Positions 1-14,212 of a stretch of DNA of 64,000 nt are shown piece after piece. The stretch is from NCBI GenBank assembly GCA_040954595.2, contig CM082589.2, positions 2,976,001 through 3,040,000 of the forward strand, in the 5' to 3' direction. A program made the translations under genes and the position numbers. Each line of letters starts with the position of its first letter. The stretch's first letter is position 1. Below the pieces are notes generated by a model, which ran no database searches, had not been told where the DNA came from, and saw only the letters and a list, made by a program, of their open reading frames with translations. The stretch comes from Balanoglossus misakiensis. Lineage: Eukaryota; Hemichordata.

Positions 1-3000
1 AATCGTCGATTCTGGACGATTTTCATGGGCTATAACCCATGGTTTTTATCAAAAAATGACCAAATTTTGAAAATTCGCGAAGTCGAAAAATCGTCGATTC
101 TGGACGATTTTCATGGGCTATAACCCATGGTTTTTAGCAAAAAATGACCAAATTTTGAAAATTCGCGAAGTCGAAAAATCGTCGATTCTGGACGATTTTC
201 ATGGGCTATAACCCATGGTTTTTATCAAAAAATGACCAAATTTTGAAAATTCGCGAAGTCGAAAAATCGTCGATTCTGGACGATTTTCATGGGCTATAAC
301 CCATGGTTTTTATCAAAAAATGACCAAATTTTGAAGATTCGCGAAGTCGAAAAATCGTCGATTCTGGACGATTTTCATGGGCTATAACCCATGGTTTTTA
401 GCAAAAAATGACCAAATTTTGAAAATTCGCGAAGTCGAAAAATCGTCGATTCTGGACGATTTTCATGGGCTATAACCCATGGTTTTTAGCAAAAAATGAC
501 CAAATTTTGAAAATTCGCGAAGTCGAAAAATCGTCGATTCTGGACGATTTTCATGGGCTATAACCCATGGTTTTTAGCAAAAAATGACCAAATTTTGAAA
601 ATTCGCGAAGTCGAAAAATCGTCGATTCTGGACGATTTTCATGGGCTATAACCCATGGTTTTTAGCAAAAATGACCAAATTTTGAAAATTCGCGAAGTCG
701 AAAAATCGTCGATTCTGGACGATTTTCATGGGCTATAACCCATGGTTTTTAGCAAAAAATGACCAAATTTTGAAAATTCGCGAAGTCGAAAAATCGTCGA
801 TTCTGGACGATTTTCATGGGCTATAACCCATGGTTTTTATCAAAAAATGACCAAATTTTGAAAATTCGCGAAGTCGAAAATCGTCGATTCTGGACGATTT
901 TCATGGGCTATAACCCATGGTTTTTATCAAAAAATGACCAAATTTTGAAAATTCGCGAAGTCGAAAAATCGTCGATTCTGGACGATTTTCATGGGCTATA
1001 ACCCATGGTTTTTATCAAAAAATGACCAAATTTTGAAAATTCGCGAAGTCGAAAAATCGTCGATTCTGGACGATTTTCATGGGCTATAACCCATGGTTTT
1101 TATCAAAAAATGACCAAATTTTGAAAATTCGCGAAGTCGAAAAATCTTCGATTCTGGACGATTTTCATGGGCTATAACCCATGGTTTTTATCAAAAAATG
1201 ACCAAATTTTGAAAATTCGCGAAGTCGAAAAATCGTCGATTCTGGACGATTTTCATGGGCTATAACCCATGGTTTTTATCAAAAAATGACCAAATTTTGA
1301 AAATTCGCGAAGTCGAAAAATCGTCGATTCTGGACGATTTTCATGGGCTATAACCCATGGTTTTTATCAAAAAATGACCAAATTTTGAAAATTCGCGAAG
1401 TCGAAAAATCGTCTATTCTGGACGATTTTCATGGGCTATAACCCATGGTTTTTATCAAAAATGACCAAATTTTGAAAATTCGCGAAGTCGAAAAATCGTC
1501 GATTCTGGACGATTTTCATGGGCTATAACCCATGGTTTTTATCAAAAAATGACCAAATTTTGAAAATTCGCGAAGTCGAAAAATCGTCGATTCTGGACGA
1601 TTTTCATGGGCTATAACCCATGGTTTTTATCAAAAAATGACCAAATTTTGAAAATTCGCGAAGTCGAAAAATCGTCGATTCTGGACGATTTTCATGGGCT
1701 ATAACCCATGGTTTTTATCAAAAAATGACCAAATTTTGAAAATTCGCGAAGTCGAAAAATCGTCGATTCTGGACGATTTTCATGGGCTATAACCCATGGT
1801 TTTTATCAAAAAATGACCAAATTTTGAAAATTCGCGAAGTCGAAAAATCGTCGATTCTGGACGATTTTCATGGGCTATAACCCATGGTTTTTATCAAAAA
1901 ATGACCAAATTTTGAAAATTCGCGAAGTCGAAAAATCGTCGATTCTGGACGATTTTCATGGGCTATAACCCATGGTTTTTAGCAAAAAATGACCAAATTT
2001 TGAAAATTCGCGAAGTCGAAAAATCGTCGATTCTGGACGATTTTCATGGGCTATAACCCATGGTTTTTATCAAAAAATGACCAAATTTTGAAAATTCGCG
2101 AAGTCGAAAAATCGTCGATTCTGGACGATTTTCATGGGCTATAACCCATGGTTTTTATCAAAAAATGACCAAATTTTGAAAATTCGCGAAGTCGAAAAAT
2201 CGTCGATTCTGGACGATTTTCATGGGCTATAACCCATGGTTTTTAGCAAAAAATGACCAAATTTTGAAAATTCGCGAAGTCGAAAAATCGTCGATTCTGG
2301 ACGATTTTCATGGGCTATAACCCATGGTTTTTAGCAAAAAATGACCAAATTTTGAAAATTCGCGAAGTCGAAAAATCGTCGATTCTGGACGATTTTCATG
2401 GGCTATAACCCATGGTTTTTAGCAAAAAATGACCAAATTTTGAAAATTCGCGAAGTCGAAAAATCGTCGATTCTGGGACGATTTTCATGGGCTATAACCC
2501 ATGGTTTTTAGCAAAAAATGACCAAATTTTGAAAATTCGCGAAGTCGAAAAATCGTCGATTCTGGACGATTTTCATGGGCTATAACCCATGGTTTTTAGC
2601 AAAAAATGACCAAATTTTGAAAATTCGCGAAGTCGAAAAATCGTCGATTCTGGACGATTTTCATGGGCTATAACCCATGGTTTTTAGCAAAAAATGACCA
2701 AATTTTGAAAATTCGCGAAGTCGAAAAATCGTCGATTCTGGACGATTTTCATGGGCTATAACCCATGGTTTTTATCAAAAAATGACCAAATTTTGAAAAT
2801 TCGCGAAGTCGAAAAATCGTCGATTCTGGACGATTTTCATGGGCTATAACCCATGGTTTTTATCAAAAAATGACCAAATTTTGAAAATTCGCGAAGTCGA
2901 AAAATCGTCGATTCTGGACGATTTTCATGGGCTATAACCCATGGTTTTTATCAAAAAATGACCAAATTTTGAAAATTCGCGAAGTCGAAAAATCGTCGAT

Positions 3001-6000
3001 TCTGGACGATTTTCATGGGCTATAACCCATGGTTTTTATCAAAAAATGACCAAATTTTGAAAATTCGCGAAGTCGAAAAATCGTCGATTCTGGACGATTT
3101 TCATGGGCTATAACCCATGGTTTTTATCAAAAAATGACCAAATTTTGAAAATTCGCGAAGTCGAAAAATCGTCGATTCTGGACGATTTTCATGGGCTATA
3201 ACCCATGGTTTTTATCAAAAAATGACCAAATTTTGAAAATTCGCGAAGTCGAAAAATCGTCGATTCTGGACGATTTTCATGGGCTATAACCCATGGTTTT
3301 TATCAAAAAATGACCAAATTTTGAAAATTCGCGAAGTCGAAAAATCGTCGATTCTGGACGATTTTCATGGGCTATAACCCATGGTTTTTATCAAAAAATG
3401 ACCAAATTTTGAAAATTCGCGAAGTCGAAAAATCGTCGATTCTGGACGATTTTCATGGGCTATAACCCATGGTTTTTATCAAAAAATGACCAAATTTTGA
3501 AAATTCGCGAAGTCGAAAAATCGTCGATTCTGGACGATTTTCATGGGCTATAACCCATGGTTTTTATCAAAAAATGACCAAATTTTGAAAATTCGCGAAG
3601 TCGAAAAATCGTCGATTCTGGACGATTTTCATGGGCTATAACCCATGGTTTTTATCAAAAAATGACCAAATTTTGAAAATTCGCGAAGTCGAAAAATCGT
3701 CGATTCTGGACGATTTTCATGGGCTATAACCCATGGTTTTTATCAAAAAATGACCAAATTTTGAAAATTCGCGAAGTCGAAAAATCGTCGATTCTGGACG
3801 ATTTTCATGGGCTATAACCCATGGTTTTTATCAAAAAATGACCAAATTTTGAAAATTCGCGAAGTCGAAAAATCGTCGATTCTGGACGATTTTCATGGGC
3901 TATAACCCATGGTTTTTATCAAAAAATGACCAAATTTTGAAAATTCGCGAAGTCGAAAAATCGTCGATTCTGGACGATTTTCATGGGCTATAACCCATGG
4001 TTTTTATCAAAAAATGACCAAATTTTGAAAATTCGCGAAGTCGAAAAATCGTCGATTCTGGACGATTTTCATGGGCTATAACCCATGGTTTTTATCAAAA
4101 AATGACCAAATTTTGAAAATTCGCGAAGTCGAAAAATCGTCGATTCTGGACGATTTTCATGGGCTATAACCCATGGTTTTTATCAAAAAATGACCAAATT
4201 TTGAAAATTCGCGAAGTCGAAAAATCGTCGATTCTGGACGATTTTCATGGGCTATAACCCATGGTTTTTATCAAAAAATGACCAAATTTTGGAAATTCGC
4301 GAAGTCGAAAAATCGTCGATTCTGGACGATTTTCATGGGCTATAACCCATGGTTTTTATCAAAAAATGACCAAATTTTGAAAATTCGCGAAGTCGAAAAA
4401 TCGTCGATTCTGGACGATTTTCATGGGCTATAACCCATGGTTTTTATCAAAAAATGACCAAATTTTGAAAATTCGCGAAGTCGAAAAATCGTCGATTCTG
4501 GACGATTTTCATGGGCTATAACCCATGGTTTTTATCAAAAAATGACCAAATTTTGGAAATTCGCGAAGTCGAAAATCGTCGATTCTGGACGATTTTCATG
4601 GGCTATAACCCATGGTTTTTATCAAAAAATGACCAAATTTTGAAAATTCGCGAAGTCGAAAAATCGTCGATTCTGGACGATTTTCATGGGCTATAACCCA
4701 TGGTTTTTATCAAAAAATGACCAAATTTTGAAAATTCGCGAAGTCGAAAAATCGTCGATTCTGGACGATTTTCATGGGCTATAACCCATGGTTTTTATCA
4801 AAAAATGACCAAATTTTGAAAATTCGCGAAGTCGAAAAATCGTCGATTCTGGACGATTTTCATGGGCTATAACCCATGGTTTTTATCAAAAAATGACCAA
4901 ATTTTGAAAATTCGCGAAGTCGAAAAATCGTCGATTCTGGACGATTTTCATGGGCTATAACCCATGGTTTTTATCAAAAAATGACCAAATTTTGAAAATT
5001 CGCGAAGTCGAAAAATCGTCGATTCTGGACGATTTTCATGGGCTATAACCCATGGTTTTTATCAAAAAATGACCAAATTTTGAAAATTCGCGAAGTCGAA
5101 AAATCGTCGATTCTGGACGATTTTCATGGGCTATAACCCATGGTTTTTAGCAAAAAATGACCAAATTTTGAAAATTCGCGAAGTCGAAAATCGTCGATTC
5201 TGGACGATTTTCATGGGCTATAACCCATGGTTTTTATCAAAAAATGACCAAATTTTGAAAATTCGCGAAGTCGAAAAATCGTCGATTCTGGACGATTTTC
5301 ATGGGCTATAACCCATGGTTTTTAGCAAAAAATGACCAAATTTTGAAAATTCGCGAAGTCGAAAAATCGTCGATTCTGGACGATTTTCATGGGCTATAAC
5401 CCATGGTTTTTATCAAAAAATGACCAAATTTTGAAAATTCGCGAAGTCGAAAAATCGTCGATTCTGGACGATTTTCATGGGCTATAACCCATGGTTTTTA
5501 TCAAAAAATGACCAAATTTTGAAAATTCGCGAAGTCGAAAAATCGTCGATTCTGGACGATTTTCATGGGCTATAACCCATGGTTTTTATCAAAAAATGAC
5601 CAAATTTTGAAAATTCGCGAAGTCGAAAAATCGTCGATTCTGGACGATTTTCATGGGCTATAACCCATGGTTTTTATCAAAAAATGACCAAATTTTGAAA
5701 ATTCGCGAAGTCGAAAAATCGTCGATTCTGGACGATTTTCATGGGCTATAACCCATGGTTTTTATCAAAAAATGACCAAATTTTGAAAATTCGCGAAGTC
5801 GAAAAATCGTCGATTCTGGACGATTTTCATGGGCTATAACCCATGGTTTTTATCAAAAAATGACCAAATTTTGAAAATTCGCGAAGTCGAAAAATCGTCG
5901 ATTCTGGACGATTTTCATGGGCTATAACCCATGGTTTTTATCAAAAAATGACCAAATTTTGAAAATTCGCGAAGTCGAAAAATCGTCGATTCTGGACGAT

Positions 6001-9000
6001 TTTCATGGGCTATAACCCATGGTTTTTATCAAAAAATGACCAAATTTTGAAAATTCGCGAAGTCGAAAATCGTCGATTCTGGACGATTTTCATGGTCTAT
6101 AACCCATGGTTTTTATCAAAAAATGACCAAATTTTGAAAATTCGCGAAGTCGAAAAATCGTCGATTCTGGACGATTTTCATGGGCTATAACCCATGGTTT
6201 TTATCAAAAAATGACCAAATTTTGAAAATTCGCGAAGTCGAAAAATCGTCGATTCTGGACGATTTTCATGGGCTATAACCCATGGTTTTTATCAAAAAAT
6301 GACCAAATTTTGAAAATTCGCGAAGTCGAAAAATCGTCGATTCTGGACGATTTTCATGGGCTATAACCCATGGTTTTTATCAAAAAATGACCAAATTTGA
6401 AAATTCGCGAAGTCGAAAAATCGTCGATTCTGGACGATTTTCATGGGCTATAACCCATGGTTTTTATCAAAAAATGACCAAATTTTGAAAATTCGCGAAG
6501 TCGAAAAATCGTCGATTCTGGACGATTTTCATGGGCTATAACCCATGGTTTTTATCAAAAAATGACCAAATTTTGAAAATTCGCGAAGTCGAAAAATCGT
6601 CGATTCTGGACGATTTTCATGGGCTATAACCCATGGTTTTTATCAAAAAATGACCAAATTTTGAAAATTCGCGAAGTCGAAAAATCGTCGATTCTGGACG
6701 ATTTTCATGGGCTATAACCCATGGTTTTTATCAAAAAATGACCAAATTTTGAAAATTCGCGAAGTCGAAAAATCGTCGATTCTGGACGATTTTCATGGGC
6801 TATAACCCATGGTTTTTATCAAAAAATGACCAAATTTTGAAAATTCGCGAAGTCGAAAAATCGTCGATTCTGGACGATTTTCATGGGCTATAACCCATGG
6901 TTTTTATCAAAAAATGACCAAATTTTGAAAATTCGCGAAGTCGAAAAATCGTCGATTCTGGACGATTTTCATGGGCTATAACCCATGGTTTTTATCAAAA
7001 AATGACCAAATTTTGAAAATTCGCGAAGTCGAAAAATCGTCGATTCTGGACGATTTTCATGGTCTATAACCCATGGTTTTTATCAAAAAATGACCAAATT
7101 TTGAAAATTCGCGAAGTCGAAAAATCGTCGATTCTGGACGATTTTCATGGGCTATAACCCATGGTTTTTATCAAAAAATGACCAAATTTTGAAAATTCGC
7201 GAAGTCGAAAAATCGTCGATTCTGGACGATTTTCATGGGCTATAACCCATGGTTTTTATCAAAAAATGACCAAATTTTGAAAATTCGCGAAGTCGAAAAA
7301 TCGTCGATTCTGGACGATTTTCATGGGCTATAACCCATGGTTTTTATCAAAAAATGACCAAATTTTGAAAATTCGCGAAGTCGAAAAATCGTCGATTCTG
7401 GACGATTTTCATGGGCTATAACCCATGGTTTTTATCAAAAAATGACCAAATTTTGAAAATTCGCGAAGTCGAAAAATCGTCGATTCTGGACGATTTTCAT
7501 GGGCTATAACCCATGGTTTTTATCAAAAAATGACCAAATTTTGAAAATTCGCGAAGTCGAAAAATCGTCGATTCTGGACGATTTTCATGGGCTATAACCC
7601 ATGGTTTTTATCAAAAAATGACCAAATTTTGAAAATTCGCGAAGTCGAAAAATCGTCGATTCTGGACGATTTTCATGGGCTATAACCCATGGTTTTTATC
7701 AAAAAATGACCAAATTTTGAAAATTCGCGAAGTCGAAAAATCGTCGATTCTGGACGATTTTCATGGGCTATAACCCATGGTTTTTATCAAAAAATGACCA
7801 AATTTTGAAAATTCGCGAAGTCGAAAAATCGTCGATTCTGGACGATTTTCATGGGCTATAACCCATGGTTTTTATCAAAAAATGACCAAATTTTGAAAAT
7901 TCGCGAAGTCGAAAAATCGTCGATTCTGGACGATTTTCATGGGCTATAACCCATGGTTTTTATCAAAAAATGACCAAATTTTGAAAATTCGCGAAGTCGA
8001 AAAATCGTCGATTCTGGACGATTTTCATGGGCTATAACCCATGGTTTTTATCAAAAAATGACCAAATTTTGAAAATTCGCGAAGTCGAAAAATCGTCGAT
8101 TCTGGACGATTTTCATGGGCTATAACCCATGGTTTTTATCAAAAAATGACCAAATTTTGAAAATTCGCGAAGTCGAAAAATCGTCGATTCTGGACGATTT
8201 TCATGGGCTATAACCCATGGTTTTTATCAAAAAATGACCAAATTTTGAAAATTCGCGAAGTCGAAAAATCGTCGATTCTGGACGATTTTCATGGGCTATA
8301 ACCCATGGTTTTTATCAAAAAATGACCAAATTTTGAAAATTCGCGAAGTCGAAAAATCGTCGATTCTGGACGATTTTCATGGGCTATAACCCATGGTTTT
8401 TATCAAAAAATGACCAAATTTTGAAAATTCGCGAAGTCGAAAAATCGTCGATTCTGGACGATTTTCATGGGCTATAACCCATGGTTTTTATCAAAAAATG
8501 ACCAAATTTTGAAAATTCGCGAAGTCGAAAAATCGTCGATTCTGGACGATTTTCATGGCTATAACCCATGGTTTTTATCAAAAAATGACCAAATTTTGAA
8601 AATTCGCGAAGTCGAAAAATCGTCGATTCTGGACGATTTTCATGGGCTATAACCCATGGTTTTTATCAAAAAATGACCAAATTTTGAAAATTCGCGAAGT
8701 CGAAAAATCGTCGATTCTGGACGATTTTCATGGGCTATAACCCATGGTTTTTATCAAAAAATGACCAAATTTTGAAAATTCGCGAAGTCGAAAAATCGTC
8801 GATTCTGGACGATTTTCATGGTCTATAACCCATGGTTTTTATCAAAAAATGACCAAATTTTGAAAATTCGCGAAGTCGAAAAATCGTCGATTCTGGACGA
8901 TTTTCATGGGCTATAACCCATGGTTTTTATCAAAAAATGACCAAATTTTGAAAATTCGCGAAGTCGAAAAATCGTCGATTCTGGACGATTTTCATGGGCT

Positions 9001-12000
9001 ATAACCCATGGTTTTTATCAAAAAATGACCAAATTTTGAAAATTCGCGAAGTCGAAAAATCGTCGATTCTGGACGATTTTCATGGTCTATAACCCATGGT
9101 TTTTATCAAAAAATGACCAAATTTTGAAAATTCGCGAAGTCGAAAAATCGTCGATTCTGGACGATTTTCATGGGCTATAACCCATGGTTTTTATCAAAAA
9201 ATGACCAAATTTTGAAAATTCGCGAAGTCGAAAAATCGTCGATTCTGGACGATTTTCATGGGCTATAACCCATGGTTTTTATCAAAAAATGACCAAATTT
9301 GAAAATTCGCGAAGTCGAAAAATCGTCGATTCTGGACGATTTTCATGGGCTATAACCCATGGTTTTTATCAAAAAATGACCAAATTTTGAAAATTCGCGA
9401 AGTCGAAAAATCGTCGATTCTGGACGATTTTCATGGGCTATAACCCATGGTTTTTATCAAAAAATGACCAAATTTTGAAAATTCGCGAAGTCGAAAAATC
9501 GTCGATTCTGGACGATTTTCATGGGCTATAACCCATGGTTTTTATCAAAAAATGACCAAATTTTGAAAATTCGCGAAGTCGAAAAATCGTCGATTCTGGA
9601 CGATTTTCATGGGCTATAACCCATGGTTTTTATCAAAAAATGACCAAATTTTGAAAATTCGCGAAGTCGAAAAATCGTCGATTCTGGACGATTTTCATGG
9701 GCTATAACCCATGGTTTTTATCAAAAAATGACCAAATTTTGAAAATTCGCGAAGTCGAAAAATCGTCGATTCTGGACGATTTTCATGGGCTATAACCCAT
9801 GGTTTTTATCAAAAAATGACCAAATTTTGAAAATTCGCGAAGTCGAAAAATCGTCGATTCTGGACGATTTTCATGGTCTATAACCCATGGTTTTTATCAA
9901 AAAATGACCAAATTTTGAAAATTCGCGAAGTCGAAAAATCGTCGATTCTGGATGATTTTCATGGGCTATAACCCATGGTTTTTATCAAAAAATGACCAAA
10001 TTTTGAAAATTCGCGAAGTCGAAAAATCGTCGATTCTGGACGATTTTCATGGGCTATAACCCATGGTTTTTATCAAAAAATGACCAAATTTTGAAAATTC
10101 GCGAAGTCGAAAAATCGTCGATTCTGGACGATTTTCATGGTCTATAACCCATGGTTTTTATCAAAAAATGACCAAATTTTGAAAATTCGCGAAGTCGAAA
10201 AATCGTCGATTCTGGACGATTTTCATGGGCTATAACCCATGGTTTTTATCAAAAAATGACCAAATTTTGAAAATTCGCGAAGTCGAAAAATCGTCGATTC
10301 TGGACGATTTTCATGGGCTATAACCCATGGTTTTTATCAAAAAATGACCAAATTTTGAAAATTCGCGAAGTCGAAAAATCGTCGATTCTGGACGATTTTC
10401 ATGGTCTATAACCCATGGTTTTTATCAAAAAATGACCAAATTTTGAAAATTCGCGAAGTCGAAAAATCGTCGATTCTGGACGATTTTCATGGGCTATAAC
10501 CCATGGTTTTTATCAAAAAATGACCAAATTTTGAAAATTCGCGAAGTCGAAAAATCGTCGATTCTGGACGATTTTCATGGGCTATAACCCATGGTTTTTA
10601 TCAAAAAATGACCAAATTTTGAAAATTCGCGAAGTCGAAAAATCGTCGATTCTGGACGATTTTCATGGGCTATAACCCATGGTTTTTATCAAAAAATGAC
10701 CAAATTTTGAAAATTCGCGAAGTCGAAAAATCGTCGATTCTGGACGATTTTCATGGGCTATAACCCATGGTTTTTATCAAAAAATGACCAAATTTTGAAA
10801 ATTCGCGAAGTCGAAAAATCGTCGATTCTGGACGATTTTCATGGGCTATAACCCATGGTTTTTATCAAAAAATGACCAAATTTTGAAAATTCGCGAAGTC
10901 GAAAAATCGTCGATTCTGGACGATTTTCATGGGCTATAACCCATGGTTTTTATCAAAAAATGACCAAATTTTGAAAATTCGCGAAGTCGAAAAATCGTCG
11001 ATTCTGGACGATTTTCATGGGCTATAACCCATGGTTTTTATCAAAAAATGACCAAATTTGAAAATTCGCGAAGTCGAAAAATCGTCGATTCTGGACGATT
11101 TTCATGGGCTATAACCCATGGTTTTTATCAAAAAATGACCAAATTTTGAAAATTCGCGAAGTCGAAAAATCGTCGATTCTGGACGATTTTCATGGGCTAT
11201 AACCCATGGTTTTTATCAAAAAATGACCAAATTTTGAAAATTCGCGAAGTCGAAAAATCGTCGATTCTGGACGATTTTCATGGGCTATAACCCATGGTTT
11301 TTATCAAAAAATGACCAAATTTTGAAAATTCGCGAAGTCGAAAAATCGTCGATTCTGGACGATTTTCATGGGCTATAACCCATGGTTTTTATCAAAAAAT
11401 GACCAAATTTTGAAAATTCGCGAAGTCGAAAAATCGTCGATTCTGGACGATTTTCATGGGCTATAACCCATGGTTTTTATCAAAAAATGACCAAATTTTG
11501 AAAATTCGCGAAGTCGAAAAATCGTCGATTCTGGACGATTTTCATGGGCTATAACCCATGGTTTTTATCAAAAAATGACCAAATTTTGAAAATTCGCGAA
11601 GTCGAAAAATCGTCGATTCTGGACGATTTTCATGGTCTATAACCCATGGTTTTTATCAAAAAATGACCAAATTTTGAAAATTCGCGAAGTCGAAAAATCG
11701 TCGATTCTGGACGATTTTCATGGGCTATAACCCATGGTTTTTAGCAAAAAATGACCAAATTTTGAAAATTCGCGAAGTCGAAAAATCGTCGATTCTGGAC
11801 GATTTTCATGGGCTATAACCCATGGTTTTTATCAAAAAATGACCAAATTTTGAAAATTCGCGAAGTCGAAAAATCGTCGATTCTGGACGATTTTCATGGG
11901 CTATAACCCATGGTTTTTATCAAAAAATGACCAAATTTTGAAAATTCGCGAAGTCGAAAAATCGTAGATTCTGGACGATTTTCATGGGCTATAACCCATG

Positions 12001-12370
12001 GTTTTTATCAAAAAATGACCAAATTTTGAAAATTCGCGAAGTCGAAAAATCGTCGATTCTGGACGATTTTCATGGGCTATAACCCATGGTTTTTATCAAA
12101 AAATGACCAAATTTTGAAAATTCGCGAAGTCGAAAAATCGTCGATTCTGGACGATTTTCATGGGCTATAACCCATGGTTTTTATCAAAAAATGACCAAAT
12201 TTTGAAAATTCGCGAAGTCGAAAATCGTCGATTCTGGACGATTTTCATGGGCTATAACCCATGGTTTTTATCAAAAAATGACCAAATTTTGAAAATTCGC
12301 GAAGTCGAAAAATCGTCGATTCTGGACGATTTTCATGGGCTATAACCCATGGTTTTTATCAAAAAATGAC

Positions 12371-14112
12371 CAGATTTTGAAAATTCGCGAAGTCGAAAAA
12401 TCGTCGATTCTGGACGATTTTCATGGGCTATAACCCATGGTTTTTATCAAAAAATGACCAGATTTTGAAAATTCGCGAAGTCGAAAAATCGTCGATTCTG
12501 GACGATTTTCATGGGCTATAACCCATGGTTTTTATCAAAAAATGACCAAATTTTGAAAATTCGCGAAGTCGAAAAATCGTCGATTCTGGACGATTTTCAT
12601 GGGCTATAACCCATGGTTTTTATCAAAAAATGACCAAATTTTGAAAATTCGCGAAGTCGAAAAATCGTCGATTCTGGACGATTTTCATGGGCTATAACCC
12701 ATGGTTTTTATCAAAAAATGACCAAATTTTGAAAATTCGCGAAGTCGAAAAATCGTCGATTCTGGACGATTTTCATGGGCTATAACCCATGGTTTTTATC
12801 AAAAAATGACCAGATTTTGAAAATTCGCGAAGTCGAAAAATCGTCGATTCTGGACGATTTTCATGGGCTATAACCCATGGTTTTTATCAAAAAATGACCA
12901 GATTTTGAAAATTCGCGAAGTCGAAAAATCGTCGATTCTGGACGATTTTCATGGGCTATAACCCCATGGTTTTTATCAAGAAATGACCAGATTTTGAAAA
13001 TTCGCGAAGTCGAAAAATCGTCGATTCTGGACGATTTTCATGGGCTATAACCCATGGTTTTTATGAAAAAATGACCACATTTTGAAAATTCGCGAAGTCG
13101 AAAAATCGTCGATTCTGGACAATTTTCATGGGCTATTACCCATGGTTTTTATGAAAAAATGACCAGATTTTGAAAATTCGCGAAGTCGAAAAATCGTCGA
13201 TTCAGGACGATTTTCATGGGCTATAACCCATGGTATTTATCAAGAAATGACCAGATTTTGAAAATTCGCGAAGTCGAAAAATCGTCGATTCAGGACGATT
13301 TTCATGGGCTATAACCCATGGTATTTATCAAGAAATGACCAGATTTTGAAAATTCGCGAAGTCGAAAAATCGTCGATTCTGGACGATTTTCATGGGCTAT
13401 AACCCATGGTTTTTATCAAAAAATGACCAGATTTTGGAAATTCGCGAAGTCGAAAAATCGTCGATTCTGACGATTTTCATGGGCTATAACCCATGGTTTT
13501 TATCAAAAAATGACCAGATTTTGAAAATTCGCGAAGTCGAAAAATCGTCGATTCTGGACGATTTTCATGGGCTATAACCCATGGTTTTTATCAAGAAATG
13601 ACCAGATTTTGAAAATTCGCGAAGTCGAAAAATCGTCGATTCTGGACGATTTTCATGGGCTATAACCCATGGTTTTTATCAAAAAATGACCAGAATTTTG
13701 AAAATTCGCGAAGTCGAAAAATCGTCGATTCTGGACGATTTCATGGGCTATAACCCATGGTTTTTATCAAGAAATGACCAAATTTTGAAATTCGCGAAGT
13801 CGAAAAATCGTCGATTCTGGACGATTTTCATGGGCTATAACCCATGGTTTTTATCAAGAAATGACCAAATTTTGAAAATTTGCGAAGTCGAAAAATCGTC
13901 GATTCTGGACGATTTCATGGGCTATAGCCCATGGTTTTTCTCAAGAAATGACCAAATTTTGAAAATTCGCGAAGTCGAAAAATCGTCGATTCTGGACGAT
14001 TTTCATGGGCTATAACCCATGGTTTTTCTCAAGAAATGACCAAATTTGAAATTCGCGAAGTCGAAAAATCGTCGATTCTGGACGATTTTCATGGGCTATA
14101 ACCCATGGTTTT
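12371..14112. repeat. Diverged satellite block A (cut by gap)
   Basis: A run of monomers with a distinctive ordered series of variants: ACCAGAT units, a TATGAAAAAATGACCACAT unit at 13062, a GGACAATTTT...CTATTACCC unit, two GATTCAGGAC units, two GGTATTTATCAAG units, one TTTGGAAATT unit, then CAGAATTTTG and TTTTTCTCAAG units. The same order recurs in blocks B and C, so all three derive from one duplicated multi-monomer segment. Block A has several extra one-base indels compared with B and ends at the N gap. Confidence 0.9.
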
Positions 14113-14212
14113 NNNNNNNNNNNNNNNNNNNNNNNNNNNNNNNNNNNNNNNNNNNNNNNNNNNNNNNNNNNNNNNNNNNNNNNNNNNNNNNNNNNNNNNN
14201 NNNNNNNNNNNN
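14113..14212. other. Assembly gap (100 N)
   Basis: Exactly 100 N lie inside the satellite array, the usual placeholder for a gap of unknown size. Monomer phase is not preserved across it in a meaningful way, so true copy number is unknown. Units on both sides (about 13.4-15.5 kb) carry many one-base homopolymer changes, as expected near contig ends. Confidence 0.99.
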